NCBI RefSeq assembly: GCF_003315515.1
Contig: NZ_QNRY01000008.1
Coordinates: 1 to 64,000, forward strand
Origin: Brenneria salicis ATCC 15712 = DSM 30166
GTDB taxonomy: Bacteria; Pseudomonadota; Gammaproteobacteria; Enterobacterales; Enterobacteriaceae
Length of the DNA: 64,000 nucleotides
Reading direction: 5' to 3'
A program made the position numbers and the translations under genes. Shown here piece after piece: positions 39,348 through 47,860 of this stretch. Below the pieces are notes generated by a model. The model saw only the letters and a program-made list of their open reading frames with translations, did not search any database and was not told the DNA's origin. Each line of letters opens with the position of its first letter. The stretch's first letter is position 1.

Positions 39348-40652
39348 TCAGGCCGTGGTCGCCATTGGATTATTCGGGTGCGTCGTCCAGTTGGCGTACT
39401 CTCCGCTCACGGTTTTTCCGGTACGCAAATCCACTTCTCCCGGTTGCAAGCTGCGCATGGAAATGCAGTTTTCCACCGGACAAATGGAGACGCACAGATT
39501 GCAGCCGACGCAATCCTCCTCCTTCACCTCGTAATGACGTTCGCCATTTTTCACGCGGGTAATGGCCTGATGCGAGGTATCTTCACAGGCCAGATGGCAG
39601 CGTCCGCATTTAATGCACTGCGACTGGTCGATAACCGCCTTGTCGATGTGATTGAGGTTGAGGTAGCGCCAGTCCGTTACCGAGCCGACGGCACGGCCAC
39701 GAAAATCGTCCAGTGTGCGGTAACCCTGTTCGTCCATAAAATTGGCCAGGCCGCTGACCATGTCACGCACAATCTGGAAGCCATGCACCATCACCGCGGT
39801 ACAGACCTGCACCGTGCCGCAGCCCAGCGCGATAAATTCGGCGGCGTCACGCCAGGTGGCGATCCCGCCGATACCGGACATCGGCAAGCCGCGCGTCAAC
39901 GCATCACGCGCGATTTCCGCCACCATATTCAAGGCGATAGGCTTGACCGCCGGACCACAATATCCCCCATGCGAACCTTTGCCGCCGGTATTGGGATGAA
40001 TGCTCATCTGCTCCAGATCCACGCCCATCACCGAGTTGATGGTGTTAATCAACGACACCGCATCACCGCCGCCGTGCAACGCGGCGCGCGCCGGGTAGCG
40101 GATATCATTGACATTGGGCGTGAGCTTGACGATCACCGGCAGGCGACAATACTGTTTGCACCAGCGGGTGACCATTTCGATGTACTCCGGCACCTGTCCC
40201 ACCGCCGCGCCCATGCCGCGTTCGCTCATGCCATGCGGACAACCAAAGTTAAGTTCAATGCCGTCGGCGCCGGTTTGTTCCACCAGCGGCAGAATGGATT
40301 TCCAGGCATCTTCCTCGCAAGGCACCATGATCGACACAATCATGGCCCGATCGGGCCAGTTGCGCTTCACGCGAGCGATTTCTTCCAGATTGGTATCCAG
40401 CGAACGGTCGGTAATCAGTTCGATGTTGTTCAGGCCGATAATGCGCCGATCCGTGGTGCGCAGGGTGCTGTAGCGCGGCCCGTTGACGTTGACCACATGC
40501 GGGTCCTGTCCCAGCGTTTTCCAGACCACCCCGCCCCAGCCCGCTTCAAAAGCTCGCACAACGTTGTACTCTTTATCGGTCGGCGGCGCGGAAGCCAGCC
40601 AGAAAGGATTGGGGCTTTTGATACCCAAAAAGTGACTACTGAGATCAGCCAT
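39348..40652 (-). CDS. preA: NAD-dependent dihydropyrimidine dehydrogenase subunit PreA
   Basis: 434 residues. FMN-binding TIM barrel with the catalytic-loop region NFGCPHGMSERGMGAAVGQ, then a C-terminal ferredoxin domain with two 4Fe-4S motifs (CIKCGRCHLACEDTSH and CVGCNLCVSICPVENC). With PreT it reduces uracil or thymine to the dihydro form using NADH. Its start overlaps the end of preT by 8 bases, GGGAGTATCAAC serving as ribosome-binding site. Confidence 0.96.
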   Translation of the reverse strand: MADLSSHFLGIKSPNPFWLASAPPTDKEYNVVRAFEAGWGGVVWKTLGQDPHVVNVNGPRYSTLRTTDRRIIGLNNIELITDRSLDTNLEEIARVKRNWPDRAMIVSIMVPCEEDAWKSILPLVEQTGADGIELNFGCPHGMSERGMGAAVGQVPEYIEMVTRWCKQYCRLPVIVKLTPNVNDIRYPARAALHGGGDAVSLINTINSVMGVDLEQMSIHPNTGGKGSHGGYCGPAVKPIALNMVAEIARDALTRGLPMSGIGGIATWRDAAEFIALGCGTVQVCTAVMVHGFQIVRDMVSGLANFMDEQGYRTLDDFRGRAVGSVTDWRYLNLNHIDKAVIDQSQCIKCGRCHLACEDTSHQAITRVKNGERHYEVKEEDCVGCNLCVSICPVENCISMRSLQPGEVDLRTGKTVSGEYANWTTHPNNPMATTA

Positions 40653-42063
40653 GTTGATACTCCCGCGAGTTCATTGAAGGTTTGCCGGACAGCGCTTGAT
40701 GGGCTTCGGGACGCAGTACCGCGTCGATGGACTTCGCCGCCGCTTTACCCTGTCGCACCGCATCGACCGTCAGATCCAACCCGTCCGCGCAACAGTCGCC
40801 GCCCGCCCACACCCCGGCCAGCGAGGTGCGTCCCTGTTCATCCGTCGCGATACGGCCCGCTTTCAGGGCGATCGACGCCCCGGTCAGGCTGGCGTCATAG
40901 GTCTGCCCGATCGCCTTCAGCGCCATATCGGCAGGCAAGGTGAAGGTTTCGCCGGTTGCCGTCAGCGCGCCGGACTGCAACTGCATCATCATGAACGACG
41001 CCGCCTTCACTTTGCCGTTCTCCCCTTCAATTGCTTGCGGCTCCGCCCAATGGCGGATAGCGACGCCGTTGGTTTTCGCCCATGCCTGCTCGTATGGCGA
41101 GGCTTTCATGTCCTGTTCGCCACGGCGATAGACCATCGTGACCTCGCGCGCGCCCAGCTTTTTCGCCTGTACCGCGGCGTCCACGGCGGTCATGCCGCCG
41201 CCGATGACCACCACGTTACGCCCGATGGCGACCGCGCCGGGATGCGCGGCCTGACGCAACCGTGCAATAAAATCCACCGCTTCGCACACCCCCTCCAGCG
41301 GCGTTTCCTCCACACCAAGCGCATTCACGCCGCCCAGCCCCATGCTGAGGAATACCGCGTCATAATCCTGACGCAGCGCCTCCAGCGTGATGTGCTGTCC
41401 CAGACGATGGTTAAGACGCAACTCAATGCCGCCGATCGATAACAACCAGGCGATTTCACGCTGGGCGAAATCGCCGGTGGTCTTGTAGATTGCCAGCCCG
41501 TACTCATTCAACCCGCCGGGTTTATCGTTGGCATCGAACACCACCACGTGATGCCCGCTCTGCGCCAGGCGGTGCGCAACGGTCAGTCCCGCCGGCCCCA
41601 CTCCGACCACCGCTACTTTTTTACCGGTTGGCGCGGCGCGGCTGAACAAGGGCTGACCGGGATTGGAGAGATAGGCGTCGGTGGCATAACGCTGCAATAG
41701 GCCGATTTGTACCGGCTTGCCATCCTGCTGATTGCGCACGCAGGCTTGCTCGCACAAGGTTTCGGTCGGACACACTCGCGCGCACATGCCCCCCAGCACG
41801 TTCTCGCTCAGAATGGCCTGCGCCGCGCCGCGAACATTGTCCTGCGCGATGCGATGAATAAAGCTCGGCACGTCAATGTCCGCCGGACAAGAATGGGTAC
41901 AAGGGGCGTCATAGCAGTAATAGCAACGTTCGGATTCGATCACGGCCTGAATTTTGCTGAGCGGCGCGGCGCTATCGCTAAAGTTATCGGCATATTCCGC
42001 GTCGCTGAGTCGGCCAGCCTGAATACCCGGCGCATCAATGCCGACTGGCGATAAAGTTTTCAT
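40645..42063 (-). CDS. preT: NAD-dependent dihydropyrimidine dehydrogenase subunit PreT
   Basis: 472 residues from ATG 42063 (MKTLSPVGID), with AGGAG upstream. N-terminal 4Fe-4S motifs (CYYCYDAPCTHSCPAD and CARVCPTETLCEQAC), FAD-binding VVGVGPAGLTVAHRLA near 150 and NAD-binding VVIGGGMTAVDAAVQAKKLG near 290, like the N-terminal half of mammalian DPD. It takes electrons from NADH and passes them to PreA. First large gene of the preT-preA-hydA-carbamoylase operon. A 34-codon ORF overlaps its start, and a RutR-type box lies 166 bases upstream. Confidence 0.96.
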   Translation of the reverse strand: MKTLSPVGIDAPGIQAGRLSDAEYADNFSDSAAPLSKIQAVIESERCYYCYDAPCTHSCPADIDVPSFIHRIAQDNVRGAAQAILSENVLGGMCARVCPTETLCEQACVRNQQDGKPVQIGLLQRYATDAYLSNPGQPLFSRAAPTGKKVAVVGVGPAGLTVAHRLAQSGHHVVVFDANDKPGGLNEYGLAIYKTTGDFAQREIAWLLSIGGIELRLNHRLGQHITLEALRQDYDAVFLSMGLGGVNALGVEETPLEGVCEAVDFIARLRQAAHPGAVAIGRNVVVIGGGMTAVDAAVQAKKLGAREVTMVYRRGEQDMKASPYEQAWAKTNGVAIRHWAEPQAIEGENGKVKAASFMMMQLQSGALTATGETFTLPADMALKAIGQTYDASLTGASIALKAGRIATDEQGRTSLAGVWAGGDCCADGLDLTVDAVRQGKAAAKSIDAVLRPEAHQALSGKPSMNSREYQHG

Positions 42064-42164
42064 GCGGCGTACTCCTGTGGCTGGATACAATCAAGGTCAC
42101 GAGGGCAGCGCATCGGTAACTCGCGCCATAATCTGCCGATACGGTTTTGCTGTCGCTGGCTCAT
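42060..42164 (-). CDS. Candidate 34-residue leader ORF coupled to preT
   Basis: ATG 42164 has a good ribosome-binding site (GGGAG, eight bases upstream) and the ORF ends in TGA overlapping the preT ATG (ATGA). It encodes MSQRQQNRIGRLWRELPMRC, then PRDLDCIQPQEYAA. The close coupling suggests a translated leader or small protein, but I recognise no family and no attenuator-like codon run. It could also be chance in the preT leader. Confidence 0.35.
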   Translation of the reverse strand: MSQRQQNRIGRLWRELPMRCPRDLDCIQPQEYAA

Positions 42165-42228
42165 GGTGGTTCTCCCGTTAACGTCGGATGAAGGGAAAGG
42201 CCGGCGGCGCCACGCCTTGCGTAAAATC

Positions 42229-42244
42229 TTGACCGATTGGTTAA
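42229..42244 (-). promoter_or_regulatory. RutR-type operator upstream of the pyrimidine operon
   Basis: TTGACCGATTGGTTAA matches the E. coli RutR consensus TTGACCA-NN-TGGTCAA at 12 of 14 defined positions and is itself palindromic at 6 of 8. It lies between the divergent TetR-family gene and preT, 65 bases before the leader ORF. The adjacent regulator is RutR-like, so the match is meaningful, although binding is inferred. Confidence 0.6.
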
Positions 42245-42471
42245 GTTTTCCGATCCAACCATGCGATTTATGTGCCATTTCTTCAGAAACGATCAATAAC
42301 CCCAAAAACAAGGCGTTACCGGGTCATAACTTTTCACGATGACGGATTTTATGGATCGTTTCGGTGCAGATTGCTCCGCTATTGACGAAGATTGCGCCAA
42401 CAAAGGGAGCATCAATCAGGAAAGGCGCGGAAAGCGCGTTTAAGACCGGGAGACAAAGCGGGAAAAACCGA

Positions 42472-43125
42472 TTAAGGGTTCAATGCGTCCTTAAGGCCGC
42501 ACATTCTGAACACGCTGGTCAACACATGGTTCATCGCCCGCTGGCGCGCCCAGGGTTCATCAGCCTCGCTGCCCAGCACCGCAGCGATCTGAATATCGAA
42601 ATCCGCGTAAGTCTGCGTGATGGCCCAGATGGAGAAGAAAAGATGTTTACTGTCCAGCGACGCCAGCAGCCCTTGTTCAACCCAACCATCAATAACCGCC
42701 GCTTTACTGTCAACCAGATCGTGGAGTTGTGTACGCAGCAGGTCATGCACCATCGGCGCGCCTTGCAGCAATTCATTGGCAAACAACTTCGAGGCGTAGG
42801 GACGTTCAAAGGTTAACGTCATCTTTTCCCGTACATATTGTGCAATCGCCGTGCGGGGATCAGCCTGCGGCTGAAAATGTTCCAGTGGCGCCAGCCAGTC
42901 ATGCAGAATACCGTCCAACACGCGCAGATAAAGATTTTGCTTATTGCCAAAATAGTAATGCAGGTTCGGTTTAGGCAAAGCGGCTTCTTCGGCAATCAAC
43001 GCCATCGTGGTGCCTTTAAAACCAAAGCGGGCAAACACGCGCTCCGCCGCCAGCAGAATAATCGCTTCATTATCCAGCCGGATACGGCCTTTTACCGCTT
43101 CATCGGCCAGCGTCTGTTTTAGCAT
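42472..43125 (-). CDS. RutR-like TetR-family regulator of pyrimidine catabolism
   Basis: 217 residues from ATG 43125, chosen over 43146 because AAGGAG precedes it by seven bases. The TetR helix-turn-helix is seen at about 25-65 (AERVFARFGFKGTTMALIAEEAALPKPNLHYYF). The C-terminal region (FHGT/PKxNLxYYF pattern, KLFANELLQGAP, FSIWAITQTYADF) matches RutR, which binds uracil and thymine. It lies 228 bases upstream of the preT leader on the same strand, with the RutR-type box in between. It most likely represses the operon until uracil appears. Confidence 0.85.
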   Translation of the reverse strand: MLKQTLADEAVKGRIRLDNEAIILLAAERVFARFGFKGTTMALIAEEAALPKPNLHYYFGNKQNLYLRVLDGILHDWLAPLEHFQPQADPRTAIAQYVREKMTLTFERPYASKLFANELLQGAPMVHDLLRTQLHDLVDSKAAVIDGWVEQGLLASLDSKHLFFSIWAITQTYADFDIQIAAVLGSEADEPWARQRAMNHVLTSVFRMCGLKDALNP

Positions 43126-43230
43126 CTGCAACTCCTTTCCAACCATTCATATCACTCTACCTGAATTATGTGGTGCAAGACACACGCCAAAATCGACAAA
43201 AAAGTCGCGCAGCCACTGCCCATCGCCATC

Positions 43231-43480
43231 TGTAATGGTCAATTAAAACCGGACACTAATTTAGGCACATTGTTATAATCGGCGTTCATATTCATCCGGC
43301 GATATATTTCCCAGCATGTAATGCTGACGCTTTAGATTATAAAAATTGTCGATATCATCGATGACGTCTGCAATGCCCTGACTTCGGATTTCATAGCGAC
43401 GGTAGTCAACTCTCTCTGCTTTCAGACTGCGGAAGAACCTCTCCGTAACGGCATTATCCAGACAGTTACCCTTATGTGCT
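43231..43480 (-). mobile_element. IS3-family right end and transposase fragment
   Basis: The outer end at 43231 reads TGTAATGGTCAATTAAAACC and resembles the left-edge IS end (98-123) at 22 of 26 positions. Inside it lies the C-terminal part of an IS3 OrfB (GNCLDNAVTERFFRSLKAER, then YNLKRQHYMLGNISPDEYE). The N-terminal DDE part is missing, so the element is dead. Confidence 0.75.
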
Positions 43481-43656
43481 CCTTCCCGCATGTCGATACC
43501 GTATTCAAGAGCCAGCCCACGTATCTGATTAATCAATGCAGTCCGGTTCTTCATCAACCGTTGGCGTACCCGGTGCAGACACGGCATATCCTGTTGTTCG
43601 ATGCTTTTACCAGGAACATAACGCCTCCAGGAACGGCAGGCGGCTTCAACAATCAC
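43273..43656 (-). pseudogene. Chimeric frame: IS110-family fragment joined to an IS3-family OrfB C-terminus
   Basis: 127 codons in one open frame. The first 60 or so residues (KSIEQQDMPCLHRVRQRL, then ALINQIRGLALEYGI) match the central part of IS110-family (DEDD) transposases. From about residue 61 (HKGNCLDNAV) the sequence is that of an IS3-family DDE transposase C-terminus. The joint lies near 43476. Two unrelated transposase types fused in frame can only arise from an insertion or deletion that joined two IS remnants. A working protein is very unlikely. Confidence 0.75.
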
Positions 43657-43672
43657 AACGATAAAAATGAGG

Positions 43673-43816
43673 TCAGACCATATTTTTGTAGAAGTGTTTC
43701 TCGTTTACACCGGTTTTATCACCTGTACACAAATCAATTGCACAGCGAGTTGGCTCAAACGCAAAAAATGCTCTGACAGGATTATCTACATGCTGGCATG
43801 CCACGTACAAATCTAC
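43673..43816 (-). pseudogene. Remnant of a RelE/HigB (Gp49-like) toxin gene
   Basis: 48 codons including CQHVDNPVRAFFAFEPTRCA, then GDKTGVNEKHFYKNMV and TGA. The pattern 'RAFFAFxPxRxAIxLCxGDKTGxNEKxFYKxM' is that of Gp49/HigB-type RelE-superfamily toxins as I remember them. The N-terminal half and the end are missing, with IS110 sequence beginning right after. No antitoxin gene is seen. Confidence 0.4.
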
Positions 43817-43881
43817 TAAGGGAATCGAACCAAAGGAACGAACCGGATATTTTTTCTTGCATGTGGAACTATTATTTTGAT

Positions 43882-44562
43882 TTAAAAGCAAAAATACGGG
43901 TCAAGCCACGGGGCCTGACAACACCTACGATTAAAATTTATGCTATATTTCAACTTAATAGAAAGCTGAATGAGTCCGGGGGATCTGTTTTTCTTTTTTG
44001 CCGCCTGCGCATACTGCTCCACTTCAACCGGTTTTTCTGACGATGGGGCGGCATGACCAACAGGCTTAGCGACATACATGCTCATTTGCCCAATATTGGT
44101 CTGCGGGTCTGCTTCCGTTCCCGCGTCCGTACGGCCTGCGCGACGTAAACAGGGTATTGCAAACACGGGTTCCATTGCCAGCATCGGTGTTAGCGCCAAC
44201 AGCGGAGAACGATTCAACACCGCCTGTTTTGCGCATTCCTGCACCGGAGATTTATAGGGCGTATCACCAATAATGACGTTGCTGCTGCCCGAGATAATCA
44301 CGCCGCCAACTAATCCCATCACCAATGCGGGCTGCGGGTTTGCCATTGATAAAGACGGTCGGCCTTCAGCAATAACGCGCGAGTGCATGCCGTGTGGTTT
44401 ATCAGGACAAGGACAACCATGAAACTGAACGGTGTCTCCTTTACGGGCGGCGGGCTGACCGTTGATGGTGACATCAGGGCTGCCTTCAATGATCGGAGTT
44501 TCCGGGAAGCAGTCATGACCACTTCCGATATCGTTAAGACGGGCGGCACCCGGCATCGTCAT
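43882..44562 (-). CDS. PAAR-domain protein with degenerate C-terminus (orphan T6SS tip protein)
   Basis: 226 residues. The first 95 or so form a PAAR domain (MPGAARLNDIGSGHDCFPET, GSPDVTINGQPAARKGDTVQ, VIAEGRPSLSMANPQPA), which caps the VgrG spike of the type VI secretion system. A linker up to about residue 192 (PVEVEQYAQAAKKK) resembles PAAR-effector fusions. After this the sequence turns AT-rich and unlike any domain, suggesting that a C-terminal toxin was deleted. ATG 44556 (second Met) is better spaced from AAGGAG than 44562. No other T6SS gene or immunity gene is nearby. Confidence 0.75.
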   Translation of the reverse strand: MTMPGAARLNDIGSGHDCFPETPIIEGSPDVTINGQPAARKGDTVQFHGCPCPDKPHGMHSRVIAEGRPSLSMANPQPALVMGLVGGVIISGSSNVIIGDTPYKSPVQECAKQAVLNRSPLLALTPMLAMEPVFAIPCLRRAGRTDAGTEADPQTNIGQMSMYVAKPVGHAAPSSEKPVEVEQYAQAAKKKNRSPGLIQLSIKLKYSINFNRRCCQAPWLDPYFCF

Positions 44563-44588
44563 TCTCCTTTGACTATTCTCCTTTGACT
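44561..44588. repeat. 14-bp tandem duplication carrying the PAAR ribosome-binding site
   Basis: ATTCTCCTTTGACT occurs twice in direct tandem (44561-44574 and 44575-44588). On the minus strand each copy contains AAAGGAGAAT, so the PAAR gene has a duplicated ribosome-binding site. Confidence 0.75.
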
Positions 44589-44780
44589 ATGGATATATCC
44601 GTTTTGACCTTTCCCAGCAATAACGGACACGAGACTAAGTGACCATTATTATCTTGGAGGCTGTCATCGTTCCTTATTTCAATATGATCTTATTGCATCA
44701 CATAGGACTGAAAAAAGAATAGAGAAATATTGAGACAGGTAAACCTTACGCAGTAGTCGGATGCAACACATCCGCAGAAA

Positions 44781-44805
44781 GCCCGTAACCCCCAAAGTTA
44801 CGGGC
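44781..44805 (-). terminator. Terminator of the pyrimidine ABC importer operon
   Basis: GCCCGTAAC (44781-44789) pairs perfectly with GTTACGGGC (44797-44805), loop CCCCAAA. On the minus strand TTTC follows. It lies 15 bases after the stop of the binding-protein gene. Confidence 0.7.
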
Positions 44806-44820
44806 CTCGCCTGTACGTGA

Positions 44821-45834
44821 TTATTTCGCCGCCGCTTCCCAGACGACATGGGTCATGGCGCTGTCGCCGGGATCTTTTTTGATTACCGATGCGTCGCCGC
44901 CATTGAGCAATACCTCCACGGTGCGACGGTAAGCCGCAGGATCGAGGTAACCGATTTTCGGCGTGTTGGCGTTGGTTATCAGCCTGGCGACATTTTCCAT
45001 CTGCCGTTGTTGGACTTCCTGCGTGGCAGAGCCGGACATATCTTCATTCACCACAATCTCGGCGGCCTCGGCTGGATTTTTTACCGCCTCATTCCAGCCT
45101 TTATAGGTTGCTTGCAGGAACTTCGCCATTTTCGCCACAAATGCCGGATCATTTAGGCTTGATTCCAGCACATACAAACCATCTTCCAGCGTCGATACGC
45201 CCTGATCCTCATACGGGAAGGAAATCAGTTCGTCCTGTTTCATACCCGCGTCAATCAACTGCCAGTATTCGTTGTAGTTCATGGTTGAAATACAGGCCGC
45301 CTGATTCTGCAACAGCGGATCAACGTTAAAACCCTGCTTCAGTACTTTGATATCCGTATCCGGCTTGTAGCCCAGTTTATGCATCCAGTTGAAGAAGGGA
45401 TACTCGTTCCCGCCGAACCAGACGCCCAGTGTTTTTCCTTTAAAATCCGCTGGCGTTTTAATGCCGGTGGATTTACGGCAGGTCAGCATCATGCCGGAAC
45501 GGTCGAATATCTGGGCGATATTCACCAGCGGCACCCCGGATTCCCGTGCCGCCAACGCATCCGGCATCCAGTTGACGATCACATCCGCCGATTTCCCGGC
45601 GATCACCTGCACCGGCGAAATGTCTGTGCCGCCGGGCCTGATGGTCACATCCAGCCCGGCATCCTTGTAGTAGCCCTTGGCCTGCGCGACGTAATAGCCC
45701 GCAAACTGCGCCTGTGGCAACCATTTCAGTTGCAAGGTGATTTTCTCGGCGGCCCAGGCGCCGCTGGTAAAGGAAAACGCCAGCGTTGCGGCGGCCACGA
45801 TAAGGCATTTGCGGAAAGCGGAACGATCTCTCAT
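44821..45834 (-). CDS. ABC importer substrate-binding protein (NMT1/THI5-like)
   Basis: 337 residues from ATG 45834 (MRDRSAFRKCLIV), with GAGG upstream. Sec signal peptide about 1-28 (ends GAWAAEK). The mature protein shows the NMT1/THI5-type pattern: LQLKWLPQAQFAGYYVAQAK, then GYYKDAGLDVTIRPGGTDIS and QIFDRSGMMLTCRKSTGIKT. This group binds pyrimidine-type ligands such as formylaminopyrimidine, riboflavin or uracil-like bases. With the next three genes it forms a full importer inside a pyrimidine catabolic locus, so uracil or thymine is the likely cargo, by inference. Confidence 0.88.
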   Translation of the reverse strand: MRDRSAFRKCLIVAAATLAFSFTSGAWAAEKITLQLKWLPQAQFAGYYVAQAKGYYKDAGLDVTIRPGGTDISPVQVIAGKSADVIVNWMPDALAARESGVPLVNIAQIFDRSGMMLTCRKSTGIKTPADFKGKTLGVWFGGNEYPFFNWMHKLGYKPDTDIKVLKQGFNVDPLLQNQAACISTMNYNEYWQLIDAGMKQDELISFPYEDQGVSTLEDGLYVLESSLNDPAFVAKMAKFLQATYKGWNEAVKNPAEAAEIVVNEDMSGSATQEVQQRQMENVARLITNANTPKIGYLDPAAYRRTVEVLLNGGDASVIKKDPGDSAMTHVVWEAAAK

Positions 45835-45878
45835 CTGAGTATCCTCGAGGTAAAGTGGAACACACAACGACAAACGGA

Positions 45879-46979
45879 CTACGACTCCCCGCGTACCGAG
45901 GGGTGCCAAAAATTCACTTTTTTCTCCAATCGCACCAGCAGCGCATAAAACACCGAGCCAACCACGGAGGCCACCACGATCGCCGCCCATACTGTGGACA
46001 TATGCATACGCGCAGCTTCCGTCGAAATACGAAAGCCCAGCCCGGAGGTCGGAGAGCCAAAAAACTCGGCGACGATCGCGCTGATAAGCGCCAACGTGGA
46101 ATTGACTTTCAATGCATTGAAAATAAAGGGCAGCGCTGCCGGGAGCCGCAATACCCACAGCGTTTTACGCGGCGTGGCGGCATAGCAATACATCAGTTCC
46201 CGTTCCAGCTTGCCGCTGGCCTGCAAGCCCGCCAACGTACTGACCAGAGCGGGGAAAAACGTCACCAGCACGATCACCGCCGCTTTGGAAGGCCAGTCAA
46301 AACCAAACCACATCACCGCAATCGGCGCGACGCCCACCAGCGGAATGGTGCTCGTCAGGTTAGCCAGCGGCAGCAGCCCGCGTTGCAGGAAAGGCAGCCG
46401 GTCAATCAGAATCCCCACCGCAATGCCCATACCGCTGCCCAGCAGATAGCCCACCAGCACCGATTTCAGTACCGTTTGTACCGAATCACCACTCAACGGC
46501 CCCCGGTTTTCGTACAGCGCCTGAACGATATCCCACGGCGCGGGCAGCAGCACCTGAGGGACGGCAAAGGCCGTCACCAGCAATTGCCAGAAATAGATCA
46601 CCCATACGCCAAACAGGGTCGCCACCACGCCGGCAGGTAATTTACGGCTGTTGAACGTCGCCAGACGCTGTACGCTATGGCACGCCAATAGCCCCAAAGC
46701 CAAAATAGCCAACCAGTACGACGTATCGGCCTGCGCCATTACGTCAGGAAGCAGCAGCAGCCACGCCGCCGCCGCAATCAGGATCATCAGCAAAGCCAGA
46801 TACCACGCTGACGATAACGGCAACATCGCCAGCAGCGTCGACCACAGCAGCAACAGTAAAACCGCCGTCACCGCGCTGTCAGCGCCGGTGAATACGTCGG
46901 GCAACGTCTGCCCCAGCCCCAGCAACGAGGTGATCAATGCCGCGACCAGGCCAATACCGCCGGGAACGAATTTACGCAT
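45879..46979 (-). CDS. ABC importer permease (large, second permease)
   Basis: 366 residues. The N-terminal 120 residues carry about four extra membrane helices, and the C-terminal part is a BPD_transp_1 domain (LTSTIPLVGVAPIAVMWFG and the EAA loop YCYAATPRKTLWVLRLPAALPF). ATG 46979 is preferred to the GTG just before it; it overlaps the stop of the preceding permease (TGATG). The two permeases probably form a heterodimer. The long N-terminal extension is unusual for this family. Confidence 0.88.
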   Translation of the reverse strand: MRKFVPGGIGLVAALITSLLGLGQTLPDVFTGADSAVTAVLLLLLWSTLLAMLPLSSAWYLALLMILIAAAAWLLLLPDVMAQADTSYWLAILALGLLACHSVQRLATFNSRKLPAGVVATLFGVWVIYFWQLLVTAFAVPQVLLPAPWDIVQALYENRGPLSGDSVQTVLKSVLVGYLLGSGMGIAVGILIDRLPFLQRGLLPLANLTSTIPLVGVAPIAVMWFGFDWPSKAAVIVLVTFFPALVSTLAGLQASGKLERELMYCYAATPRKTLWVLRLPAALPFIFNALKVNSTLALISAIVAEFFGSPTSGLGFRISTEAARMHMSTVWAAIVVASVVGSVFYALLVRLEKKVNFWHPSVRGES

Positions 46980-47860
46980 CACTGCCCCCCTTTACGGCGC
47001 TTCATCACGACATATTCCGTCAGGCTGACCAACGCGGTCAGCAGCAGTCCCAGCAACGACGCCATCACCAGCGCAGACCAGATCTGAATGGTGTTGCCGT
47101 AGTATGATCCGGTCAGCAGGCGCGCGCCCAATCCCGCCTGCGCGCCTGTCGGCAGTTCCGCCACCATCGTGCCAACCAGTCCGCTGGCAATCGCCACACG
47201 AAACGCTGGAAATAAATAGGGCAGCGCGGATGGCAGCCTCACCATCCAGAAAGTATCAATACGGCTGGCGGCGTAGGTATACACTAACTCCATTTCCAGT
47301 TTCTGCGGCGAACGCAGTCCCTGCACGGTAGCGATCGTCACCGGAAAGAAACAGAGATACATGGCAATGGTGGCCTTCGGCAGCAGGCCGGTAATCCCCA
47401 AGCTGCCCAGGATCACCAGCACAATCGGCGCGATAGCCAGCACCGGCACCGTTTGTGACGCCACAATCCACGGCAACAAGGCTTTGTCCAGTGTGCGGGA
47501 GTGCACAATACAAATCGCCAGCAGCAGACCAAACACCACCCCCATCGCAAACCCCGTCAAGGCGGCGCTGGCCGTTACCCAGGTGTGCAATAGCAAATTA
47601 CGGGGAGACGTGACCGGCCATTTGGTCAGGCTGGCCCAGATATCCGCCAGTATCTGGTGCGGCGTCGGCAGCACCGGACGCGTCATATTCAACGTGGAAT
47701 AAAGCAGATCGCGCCATTTCCAGTCACCCTCAGGGGCCAGCGTGCGTTCAATCGCGCCCTGCGCATTCAGCCCGATCGCCAGCAGATACCAGCACGCCAG
47801 CGCGATGGCGATCACCACGCCAACGGGCAAGGCCCGGTAACGTAAGGCGTTACTGTTCAT
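46979..47860 (-). CDS. ABC importer permease (first permease)
   Basis: 293 residues with an N-terminal anchor helix and five or six helices of a BPD_transp_1 domain. The EAA loop YTYAASRIDTFWMVRLPSAL is clear, with VASQTVPVLAIAPIVLVILG upstream of it. It overlaps the ATPase gene by 11 bases and the second permease by one base, so all are co-translated. AGGGACACC precedes the ATG. Confidence 0.9.
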   Translation of the reverse strand: MNSNALRYRALPVGVVIAIALACWYLLAIGLNAQGAIERTLAPEGDWKWRDLLYSTLNMTRPVLPTPHQILADIWASLTKWPVTSPRNLLLHTWVTASAALTGFAMGVVFGLLLAICIVHSRTLDKALLPWIVASQTVPVLAIAPIVLVILGSLGITGLLPKATIAMYLCFFPVTIATVQGLRSPQKLEMELVYTYAASRIDTFWMVRLPSALPYLFPAFRVAIASGLVGTMVAELPTGAQAGLGARLLTGSYYGNTIQIWSALVMASLLGLLLTALVSLTEYVVMKRRKGGQ

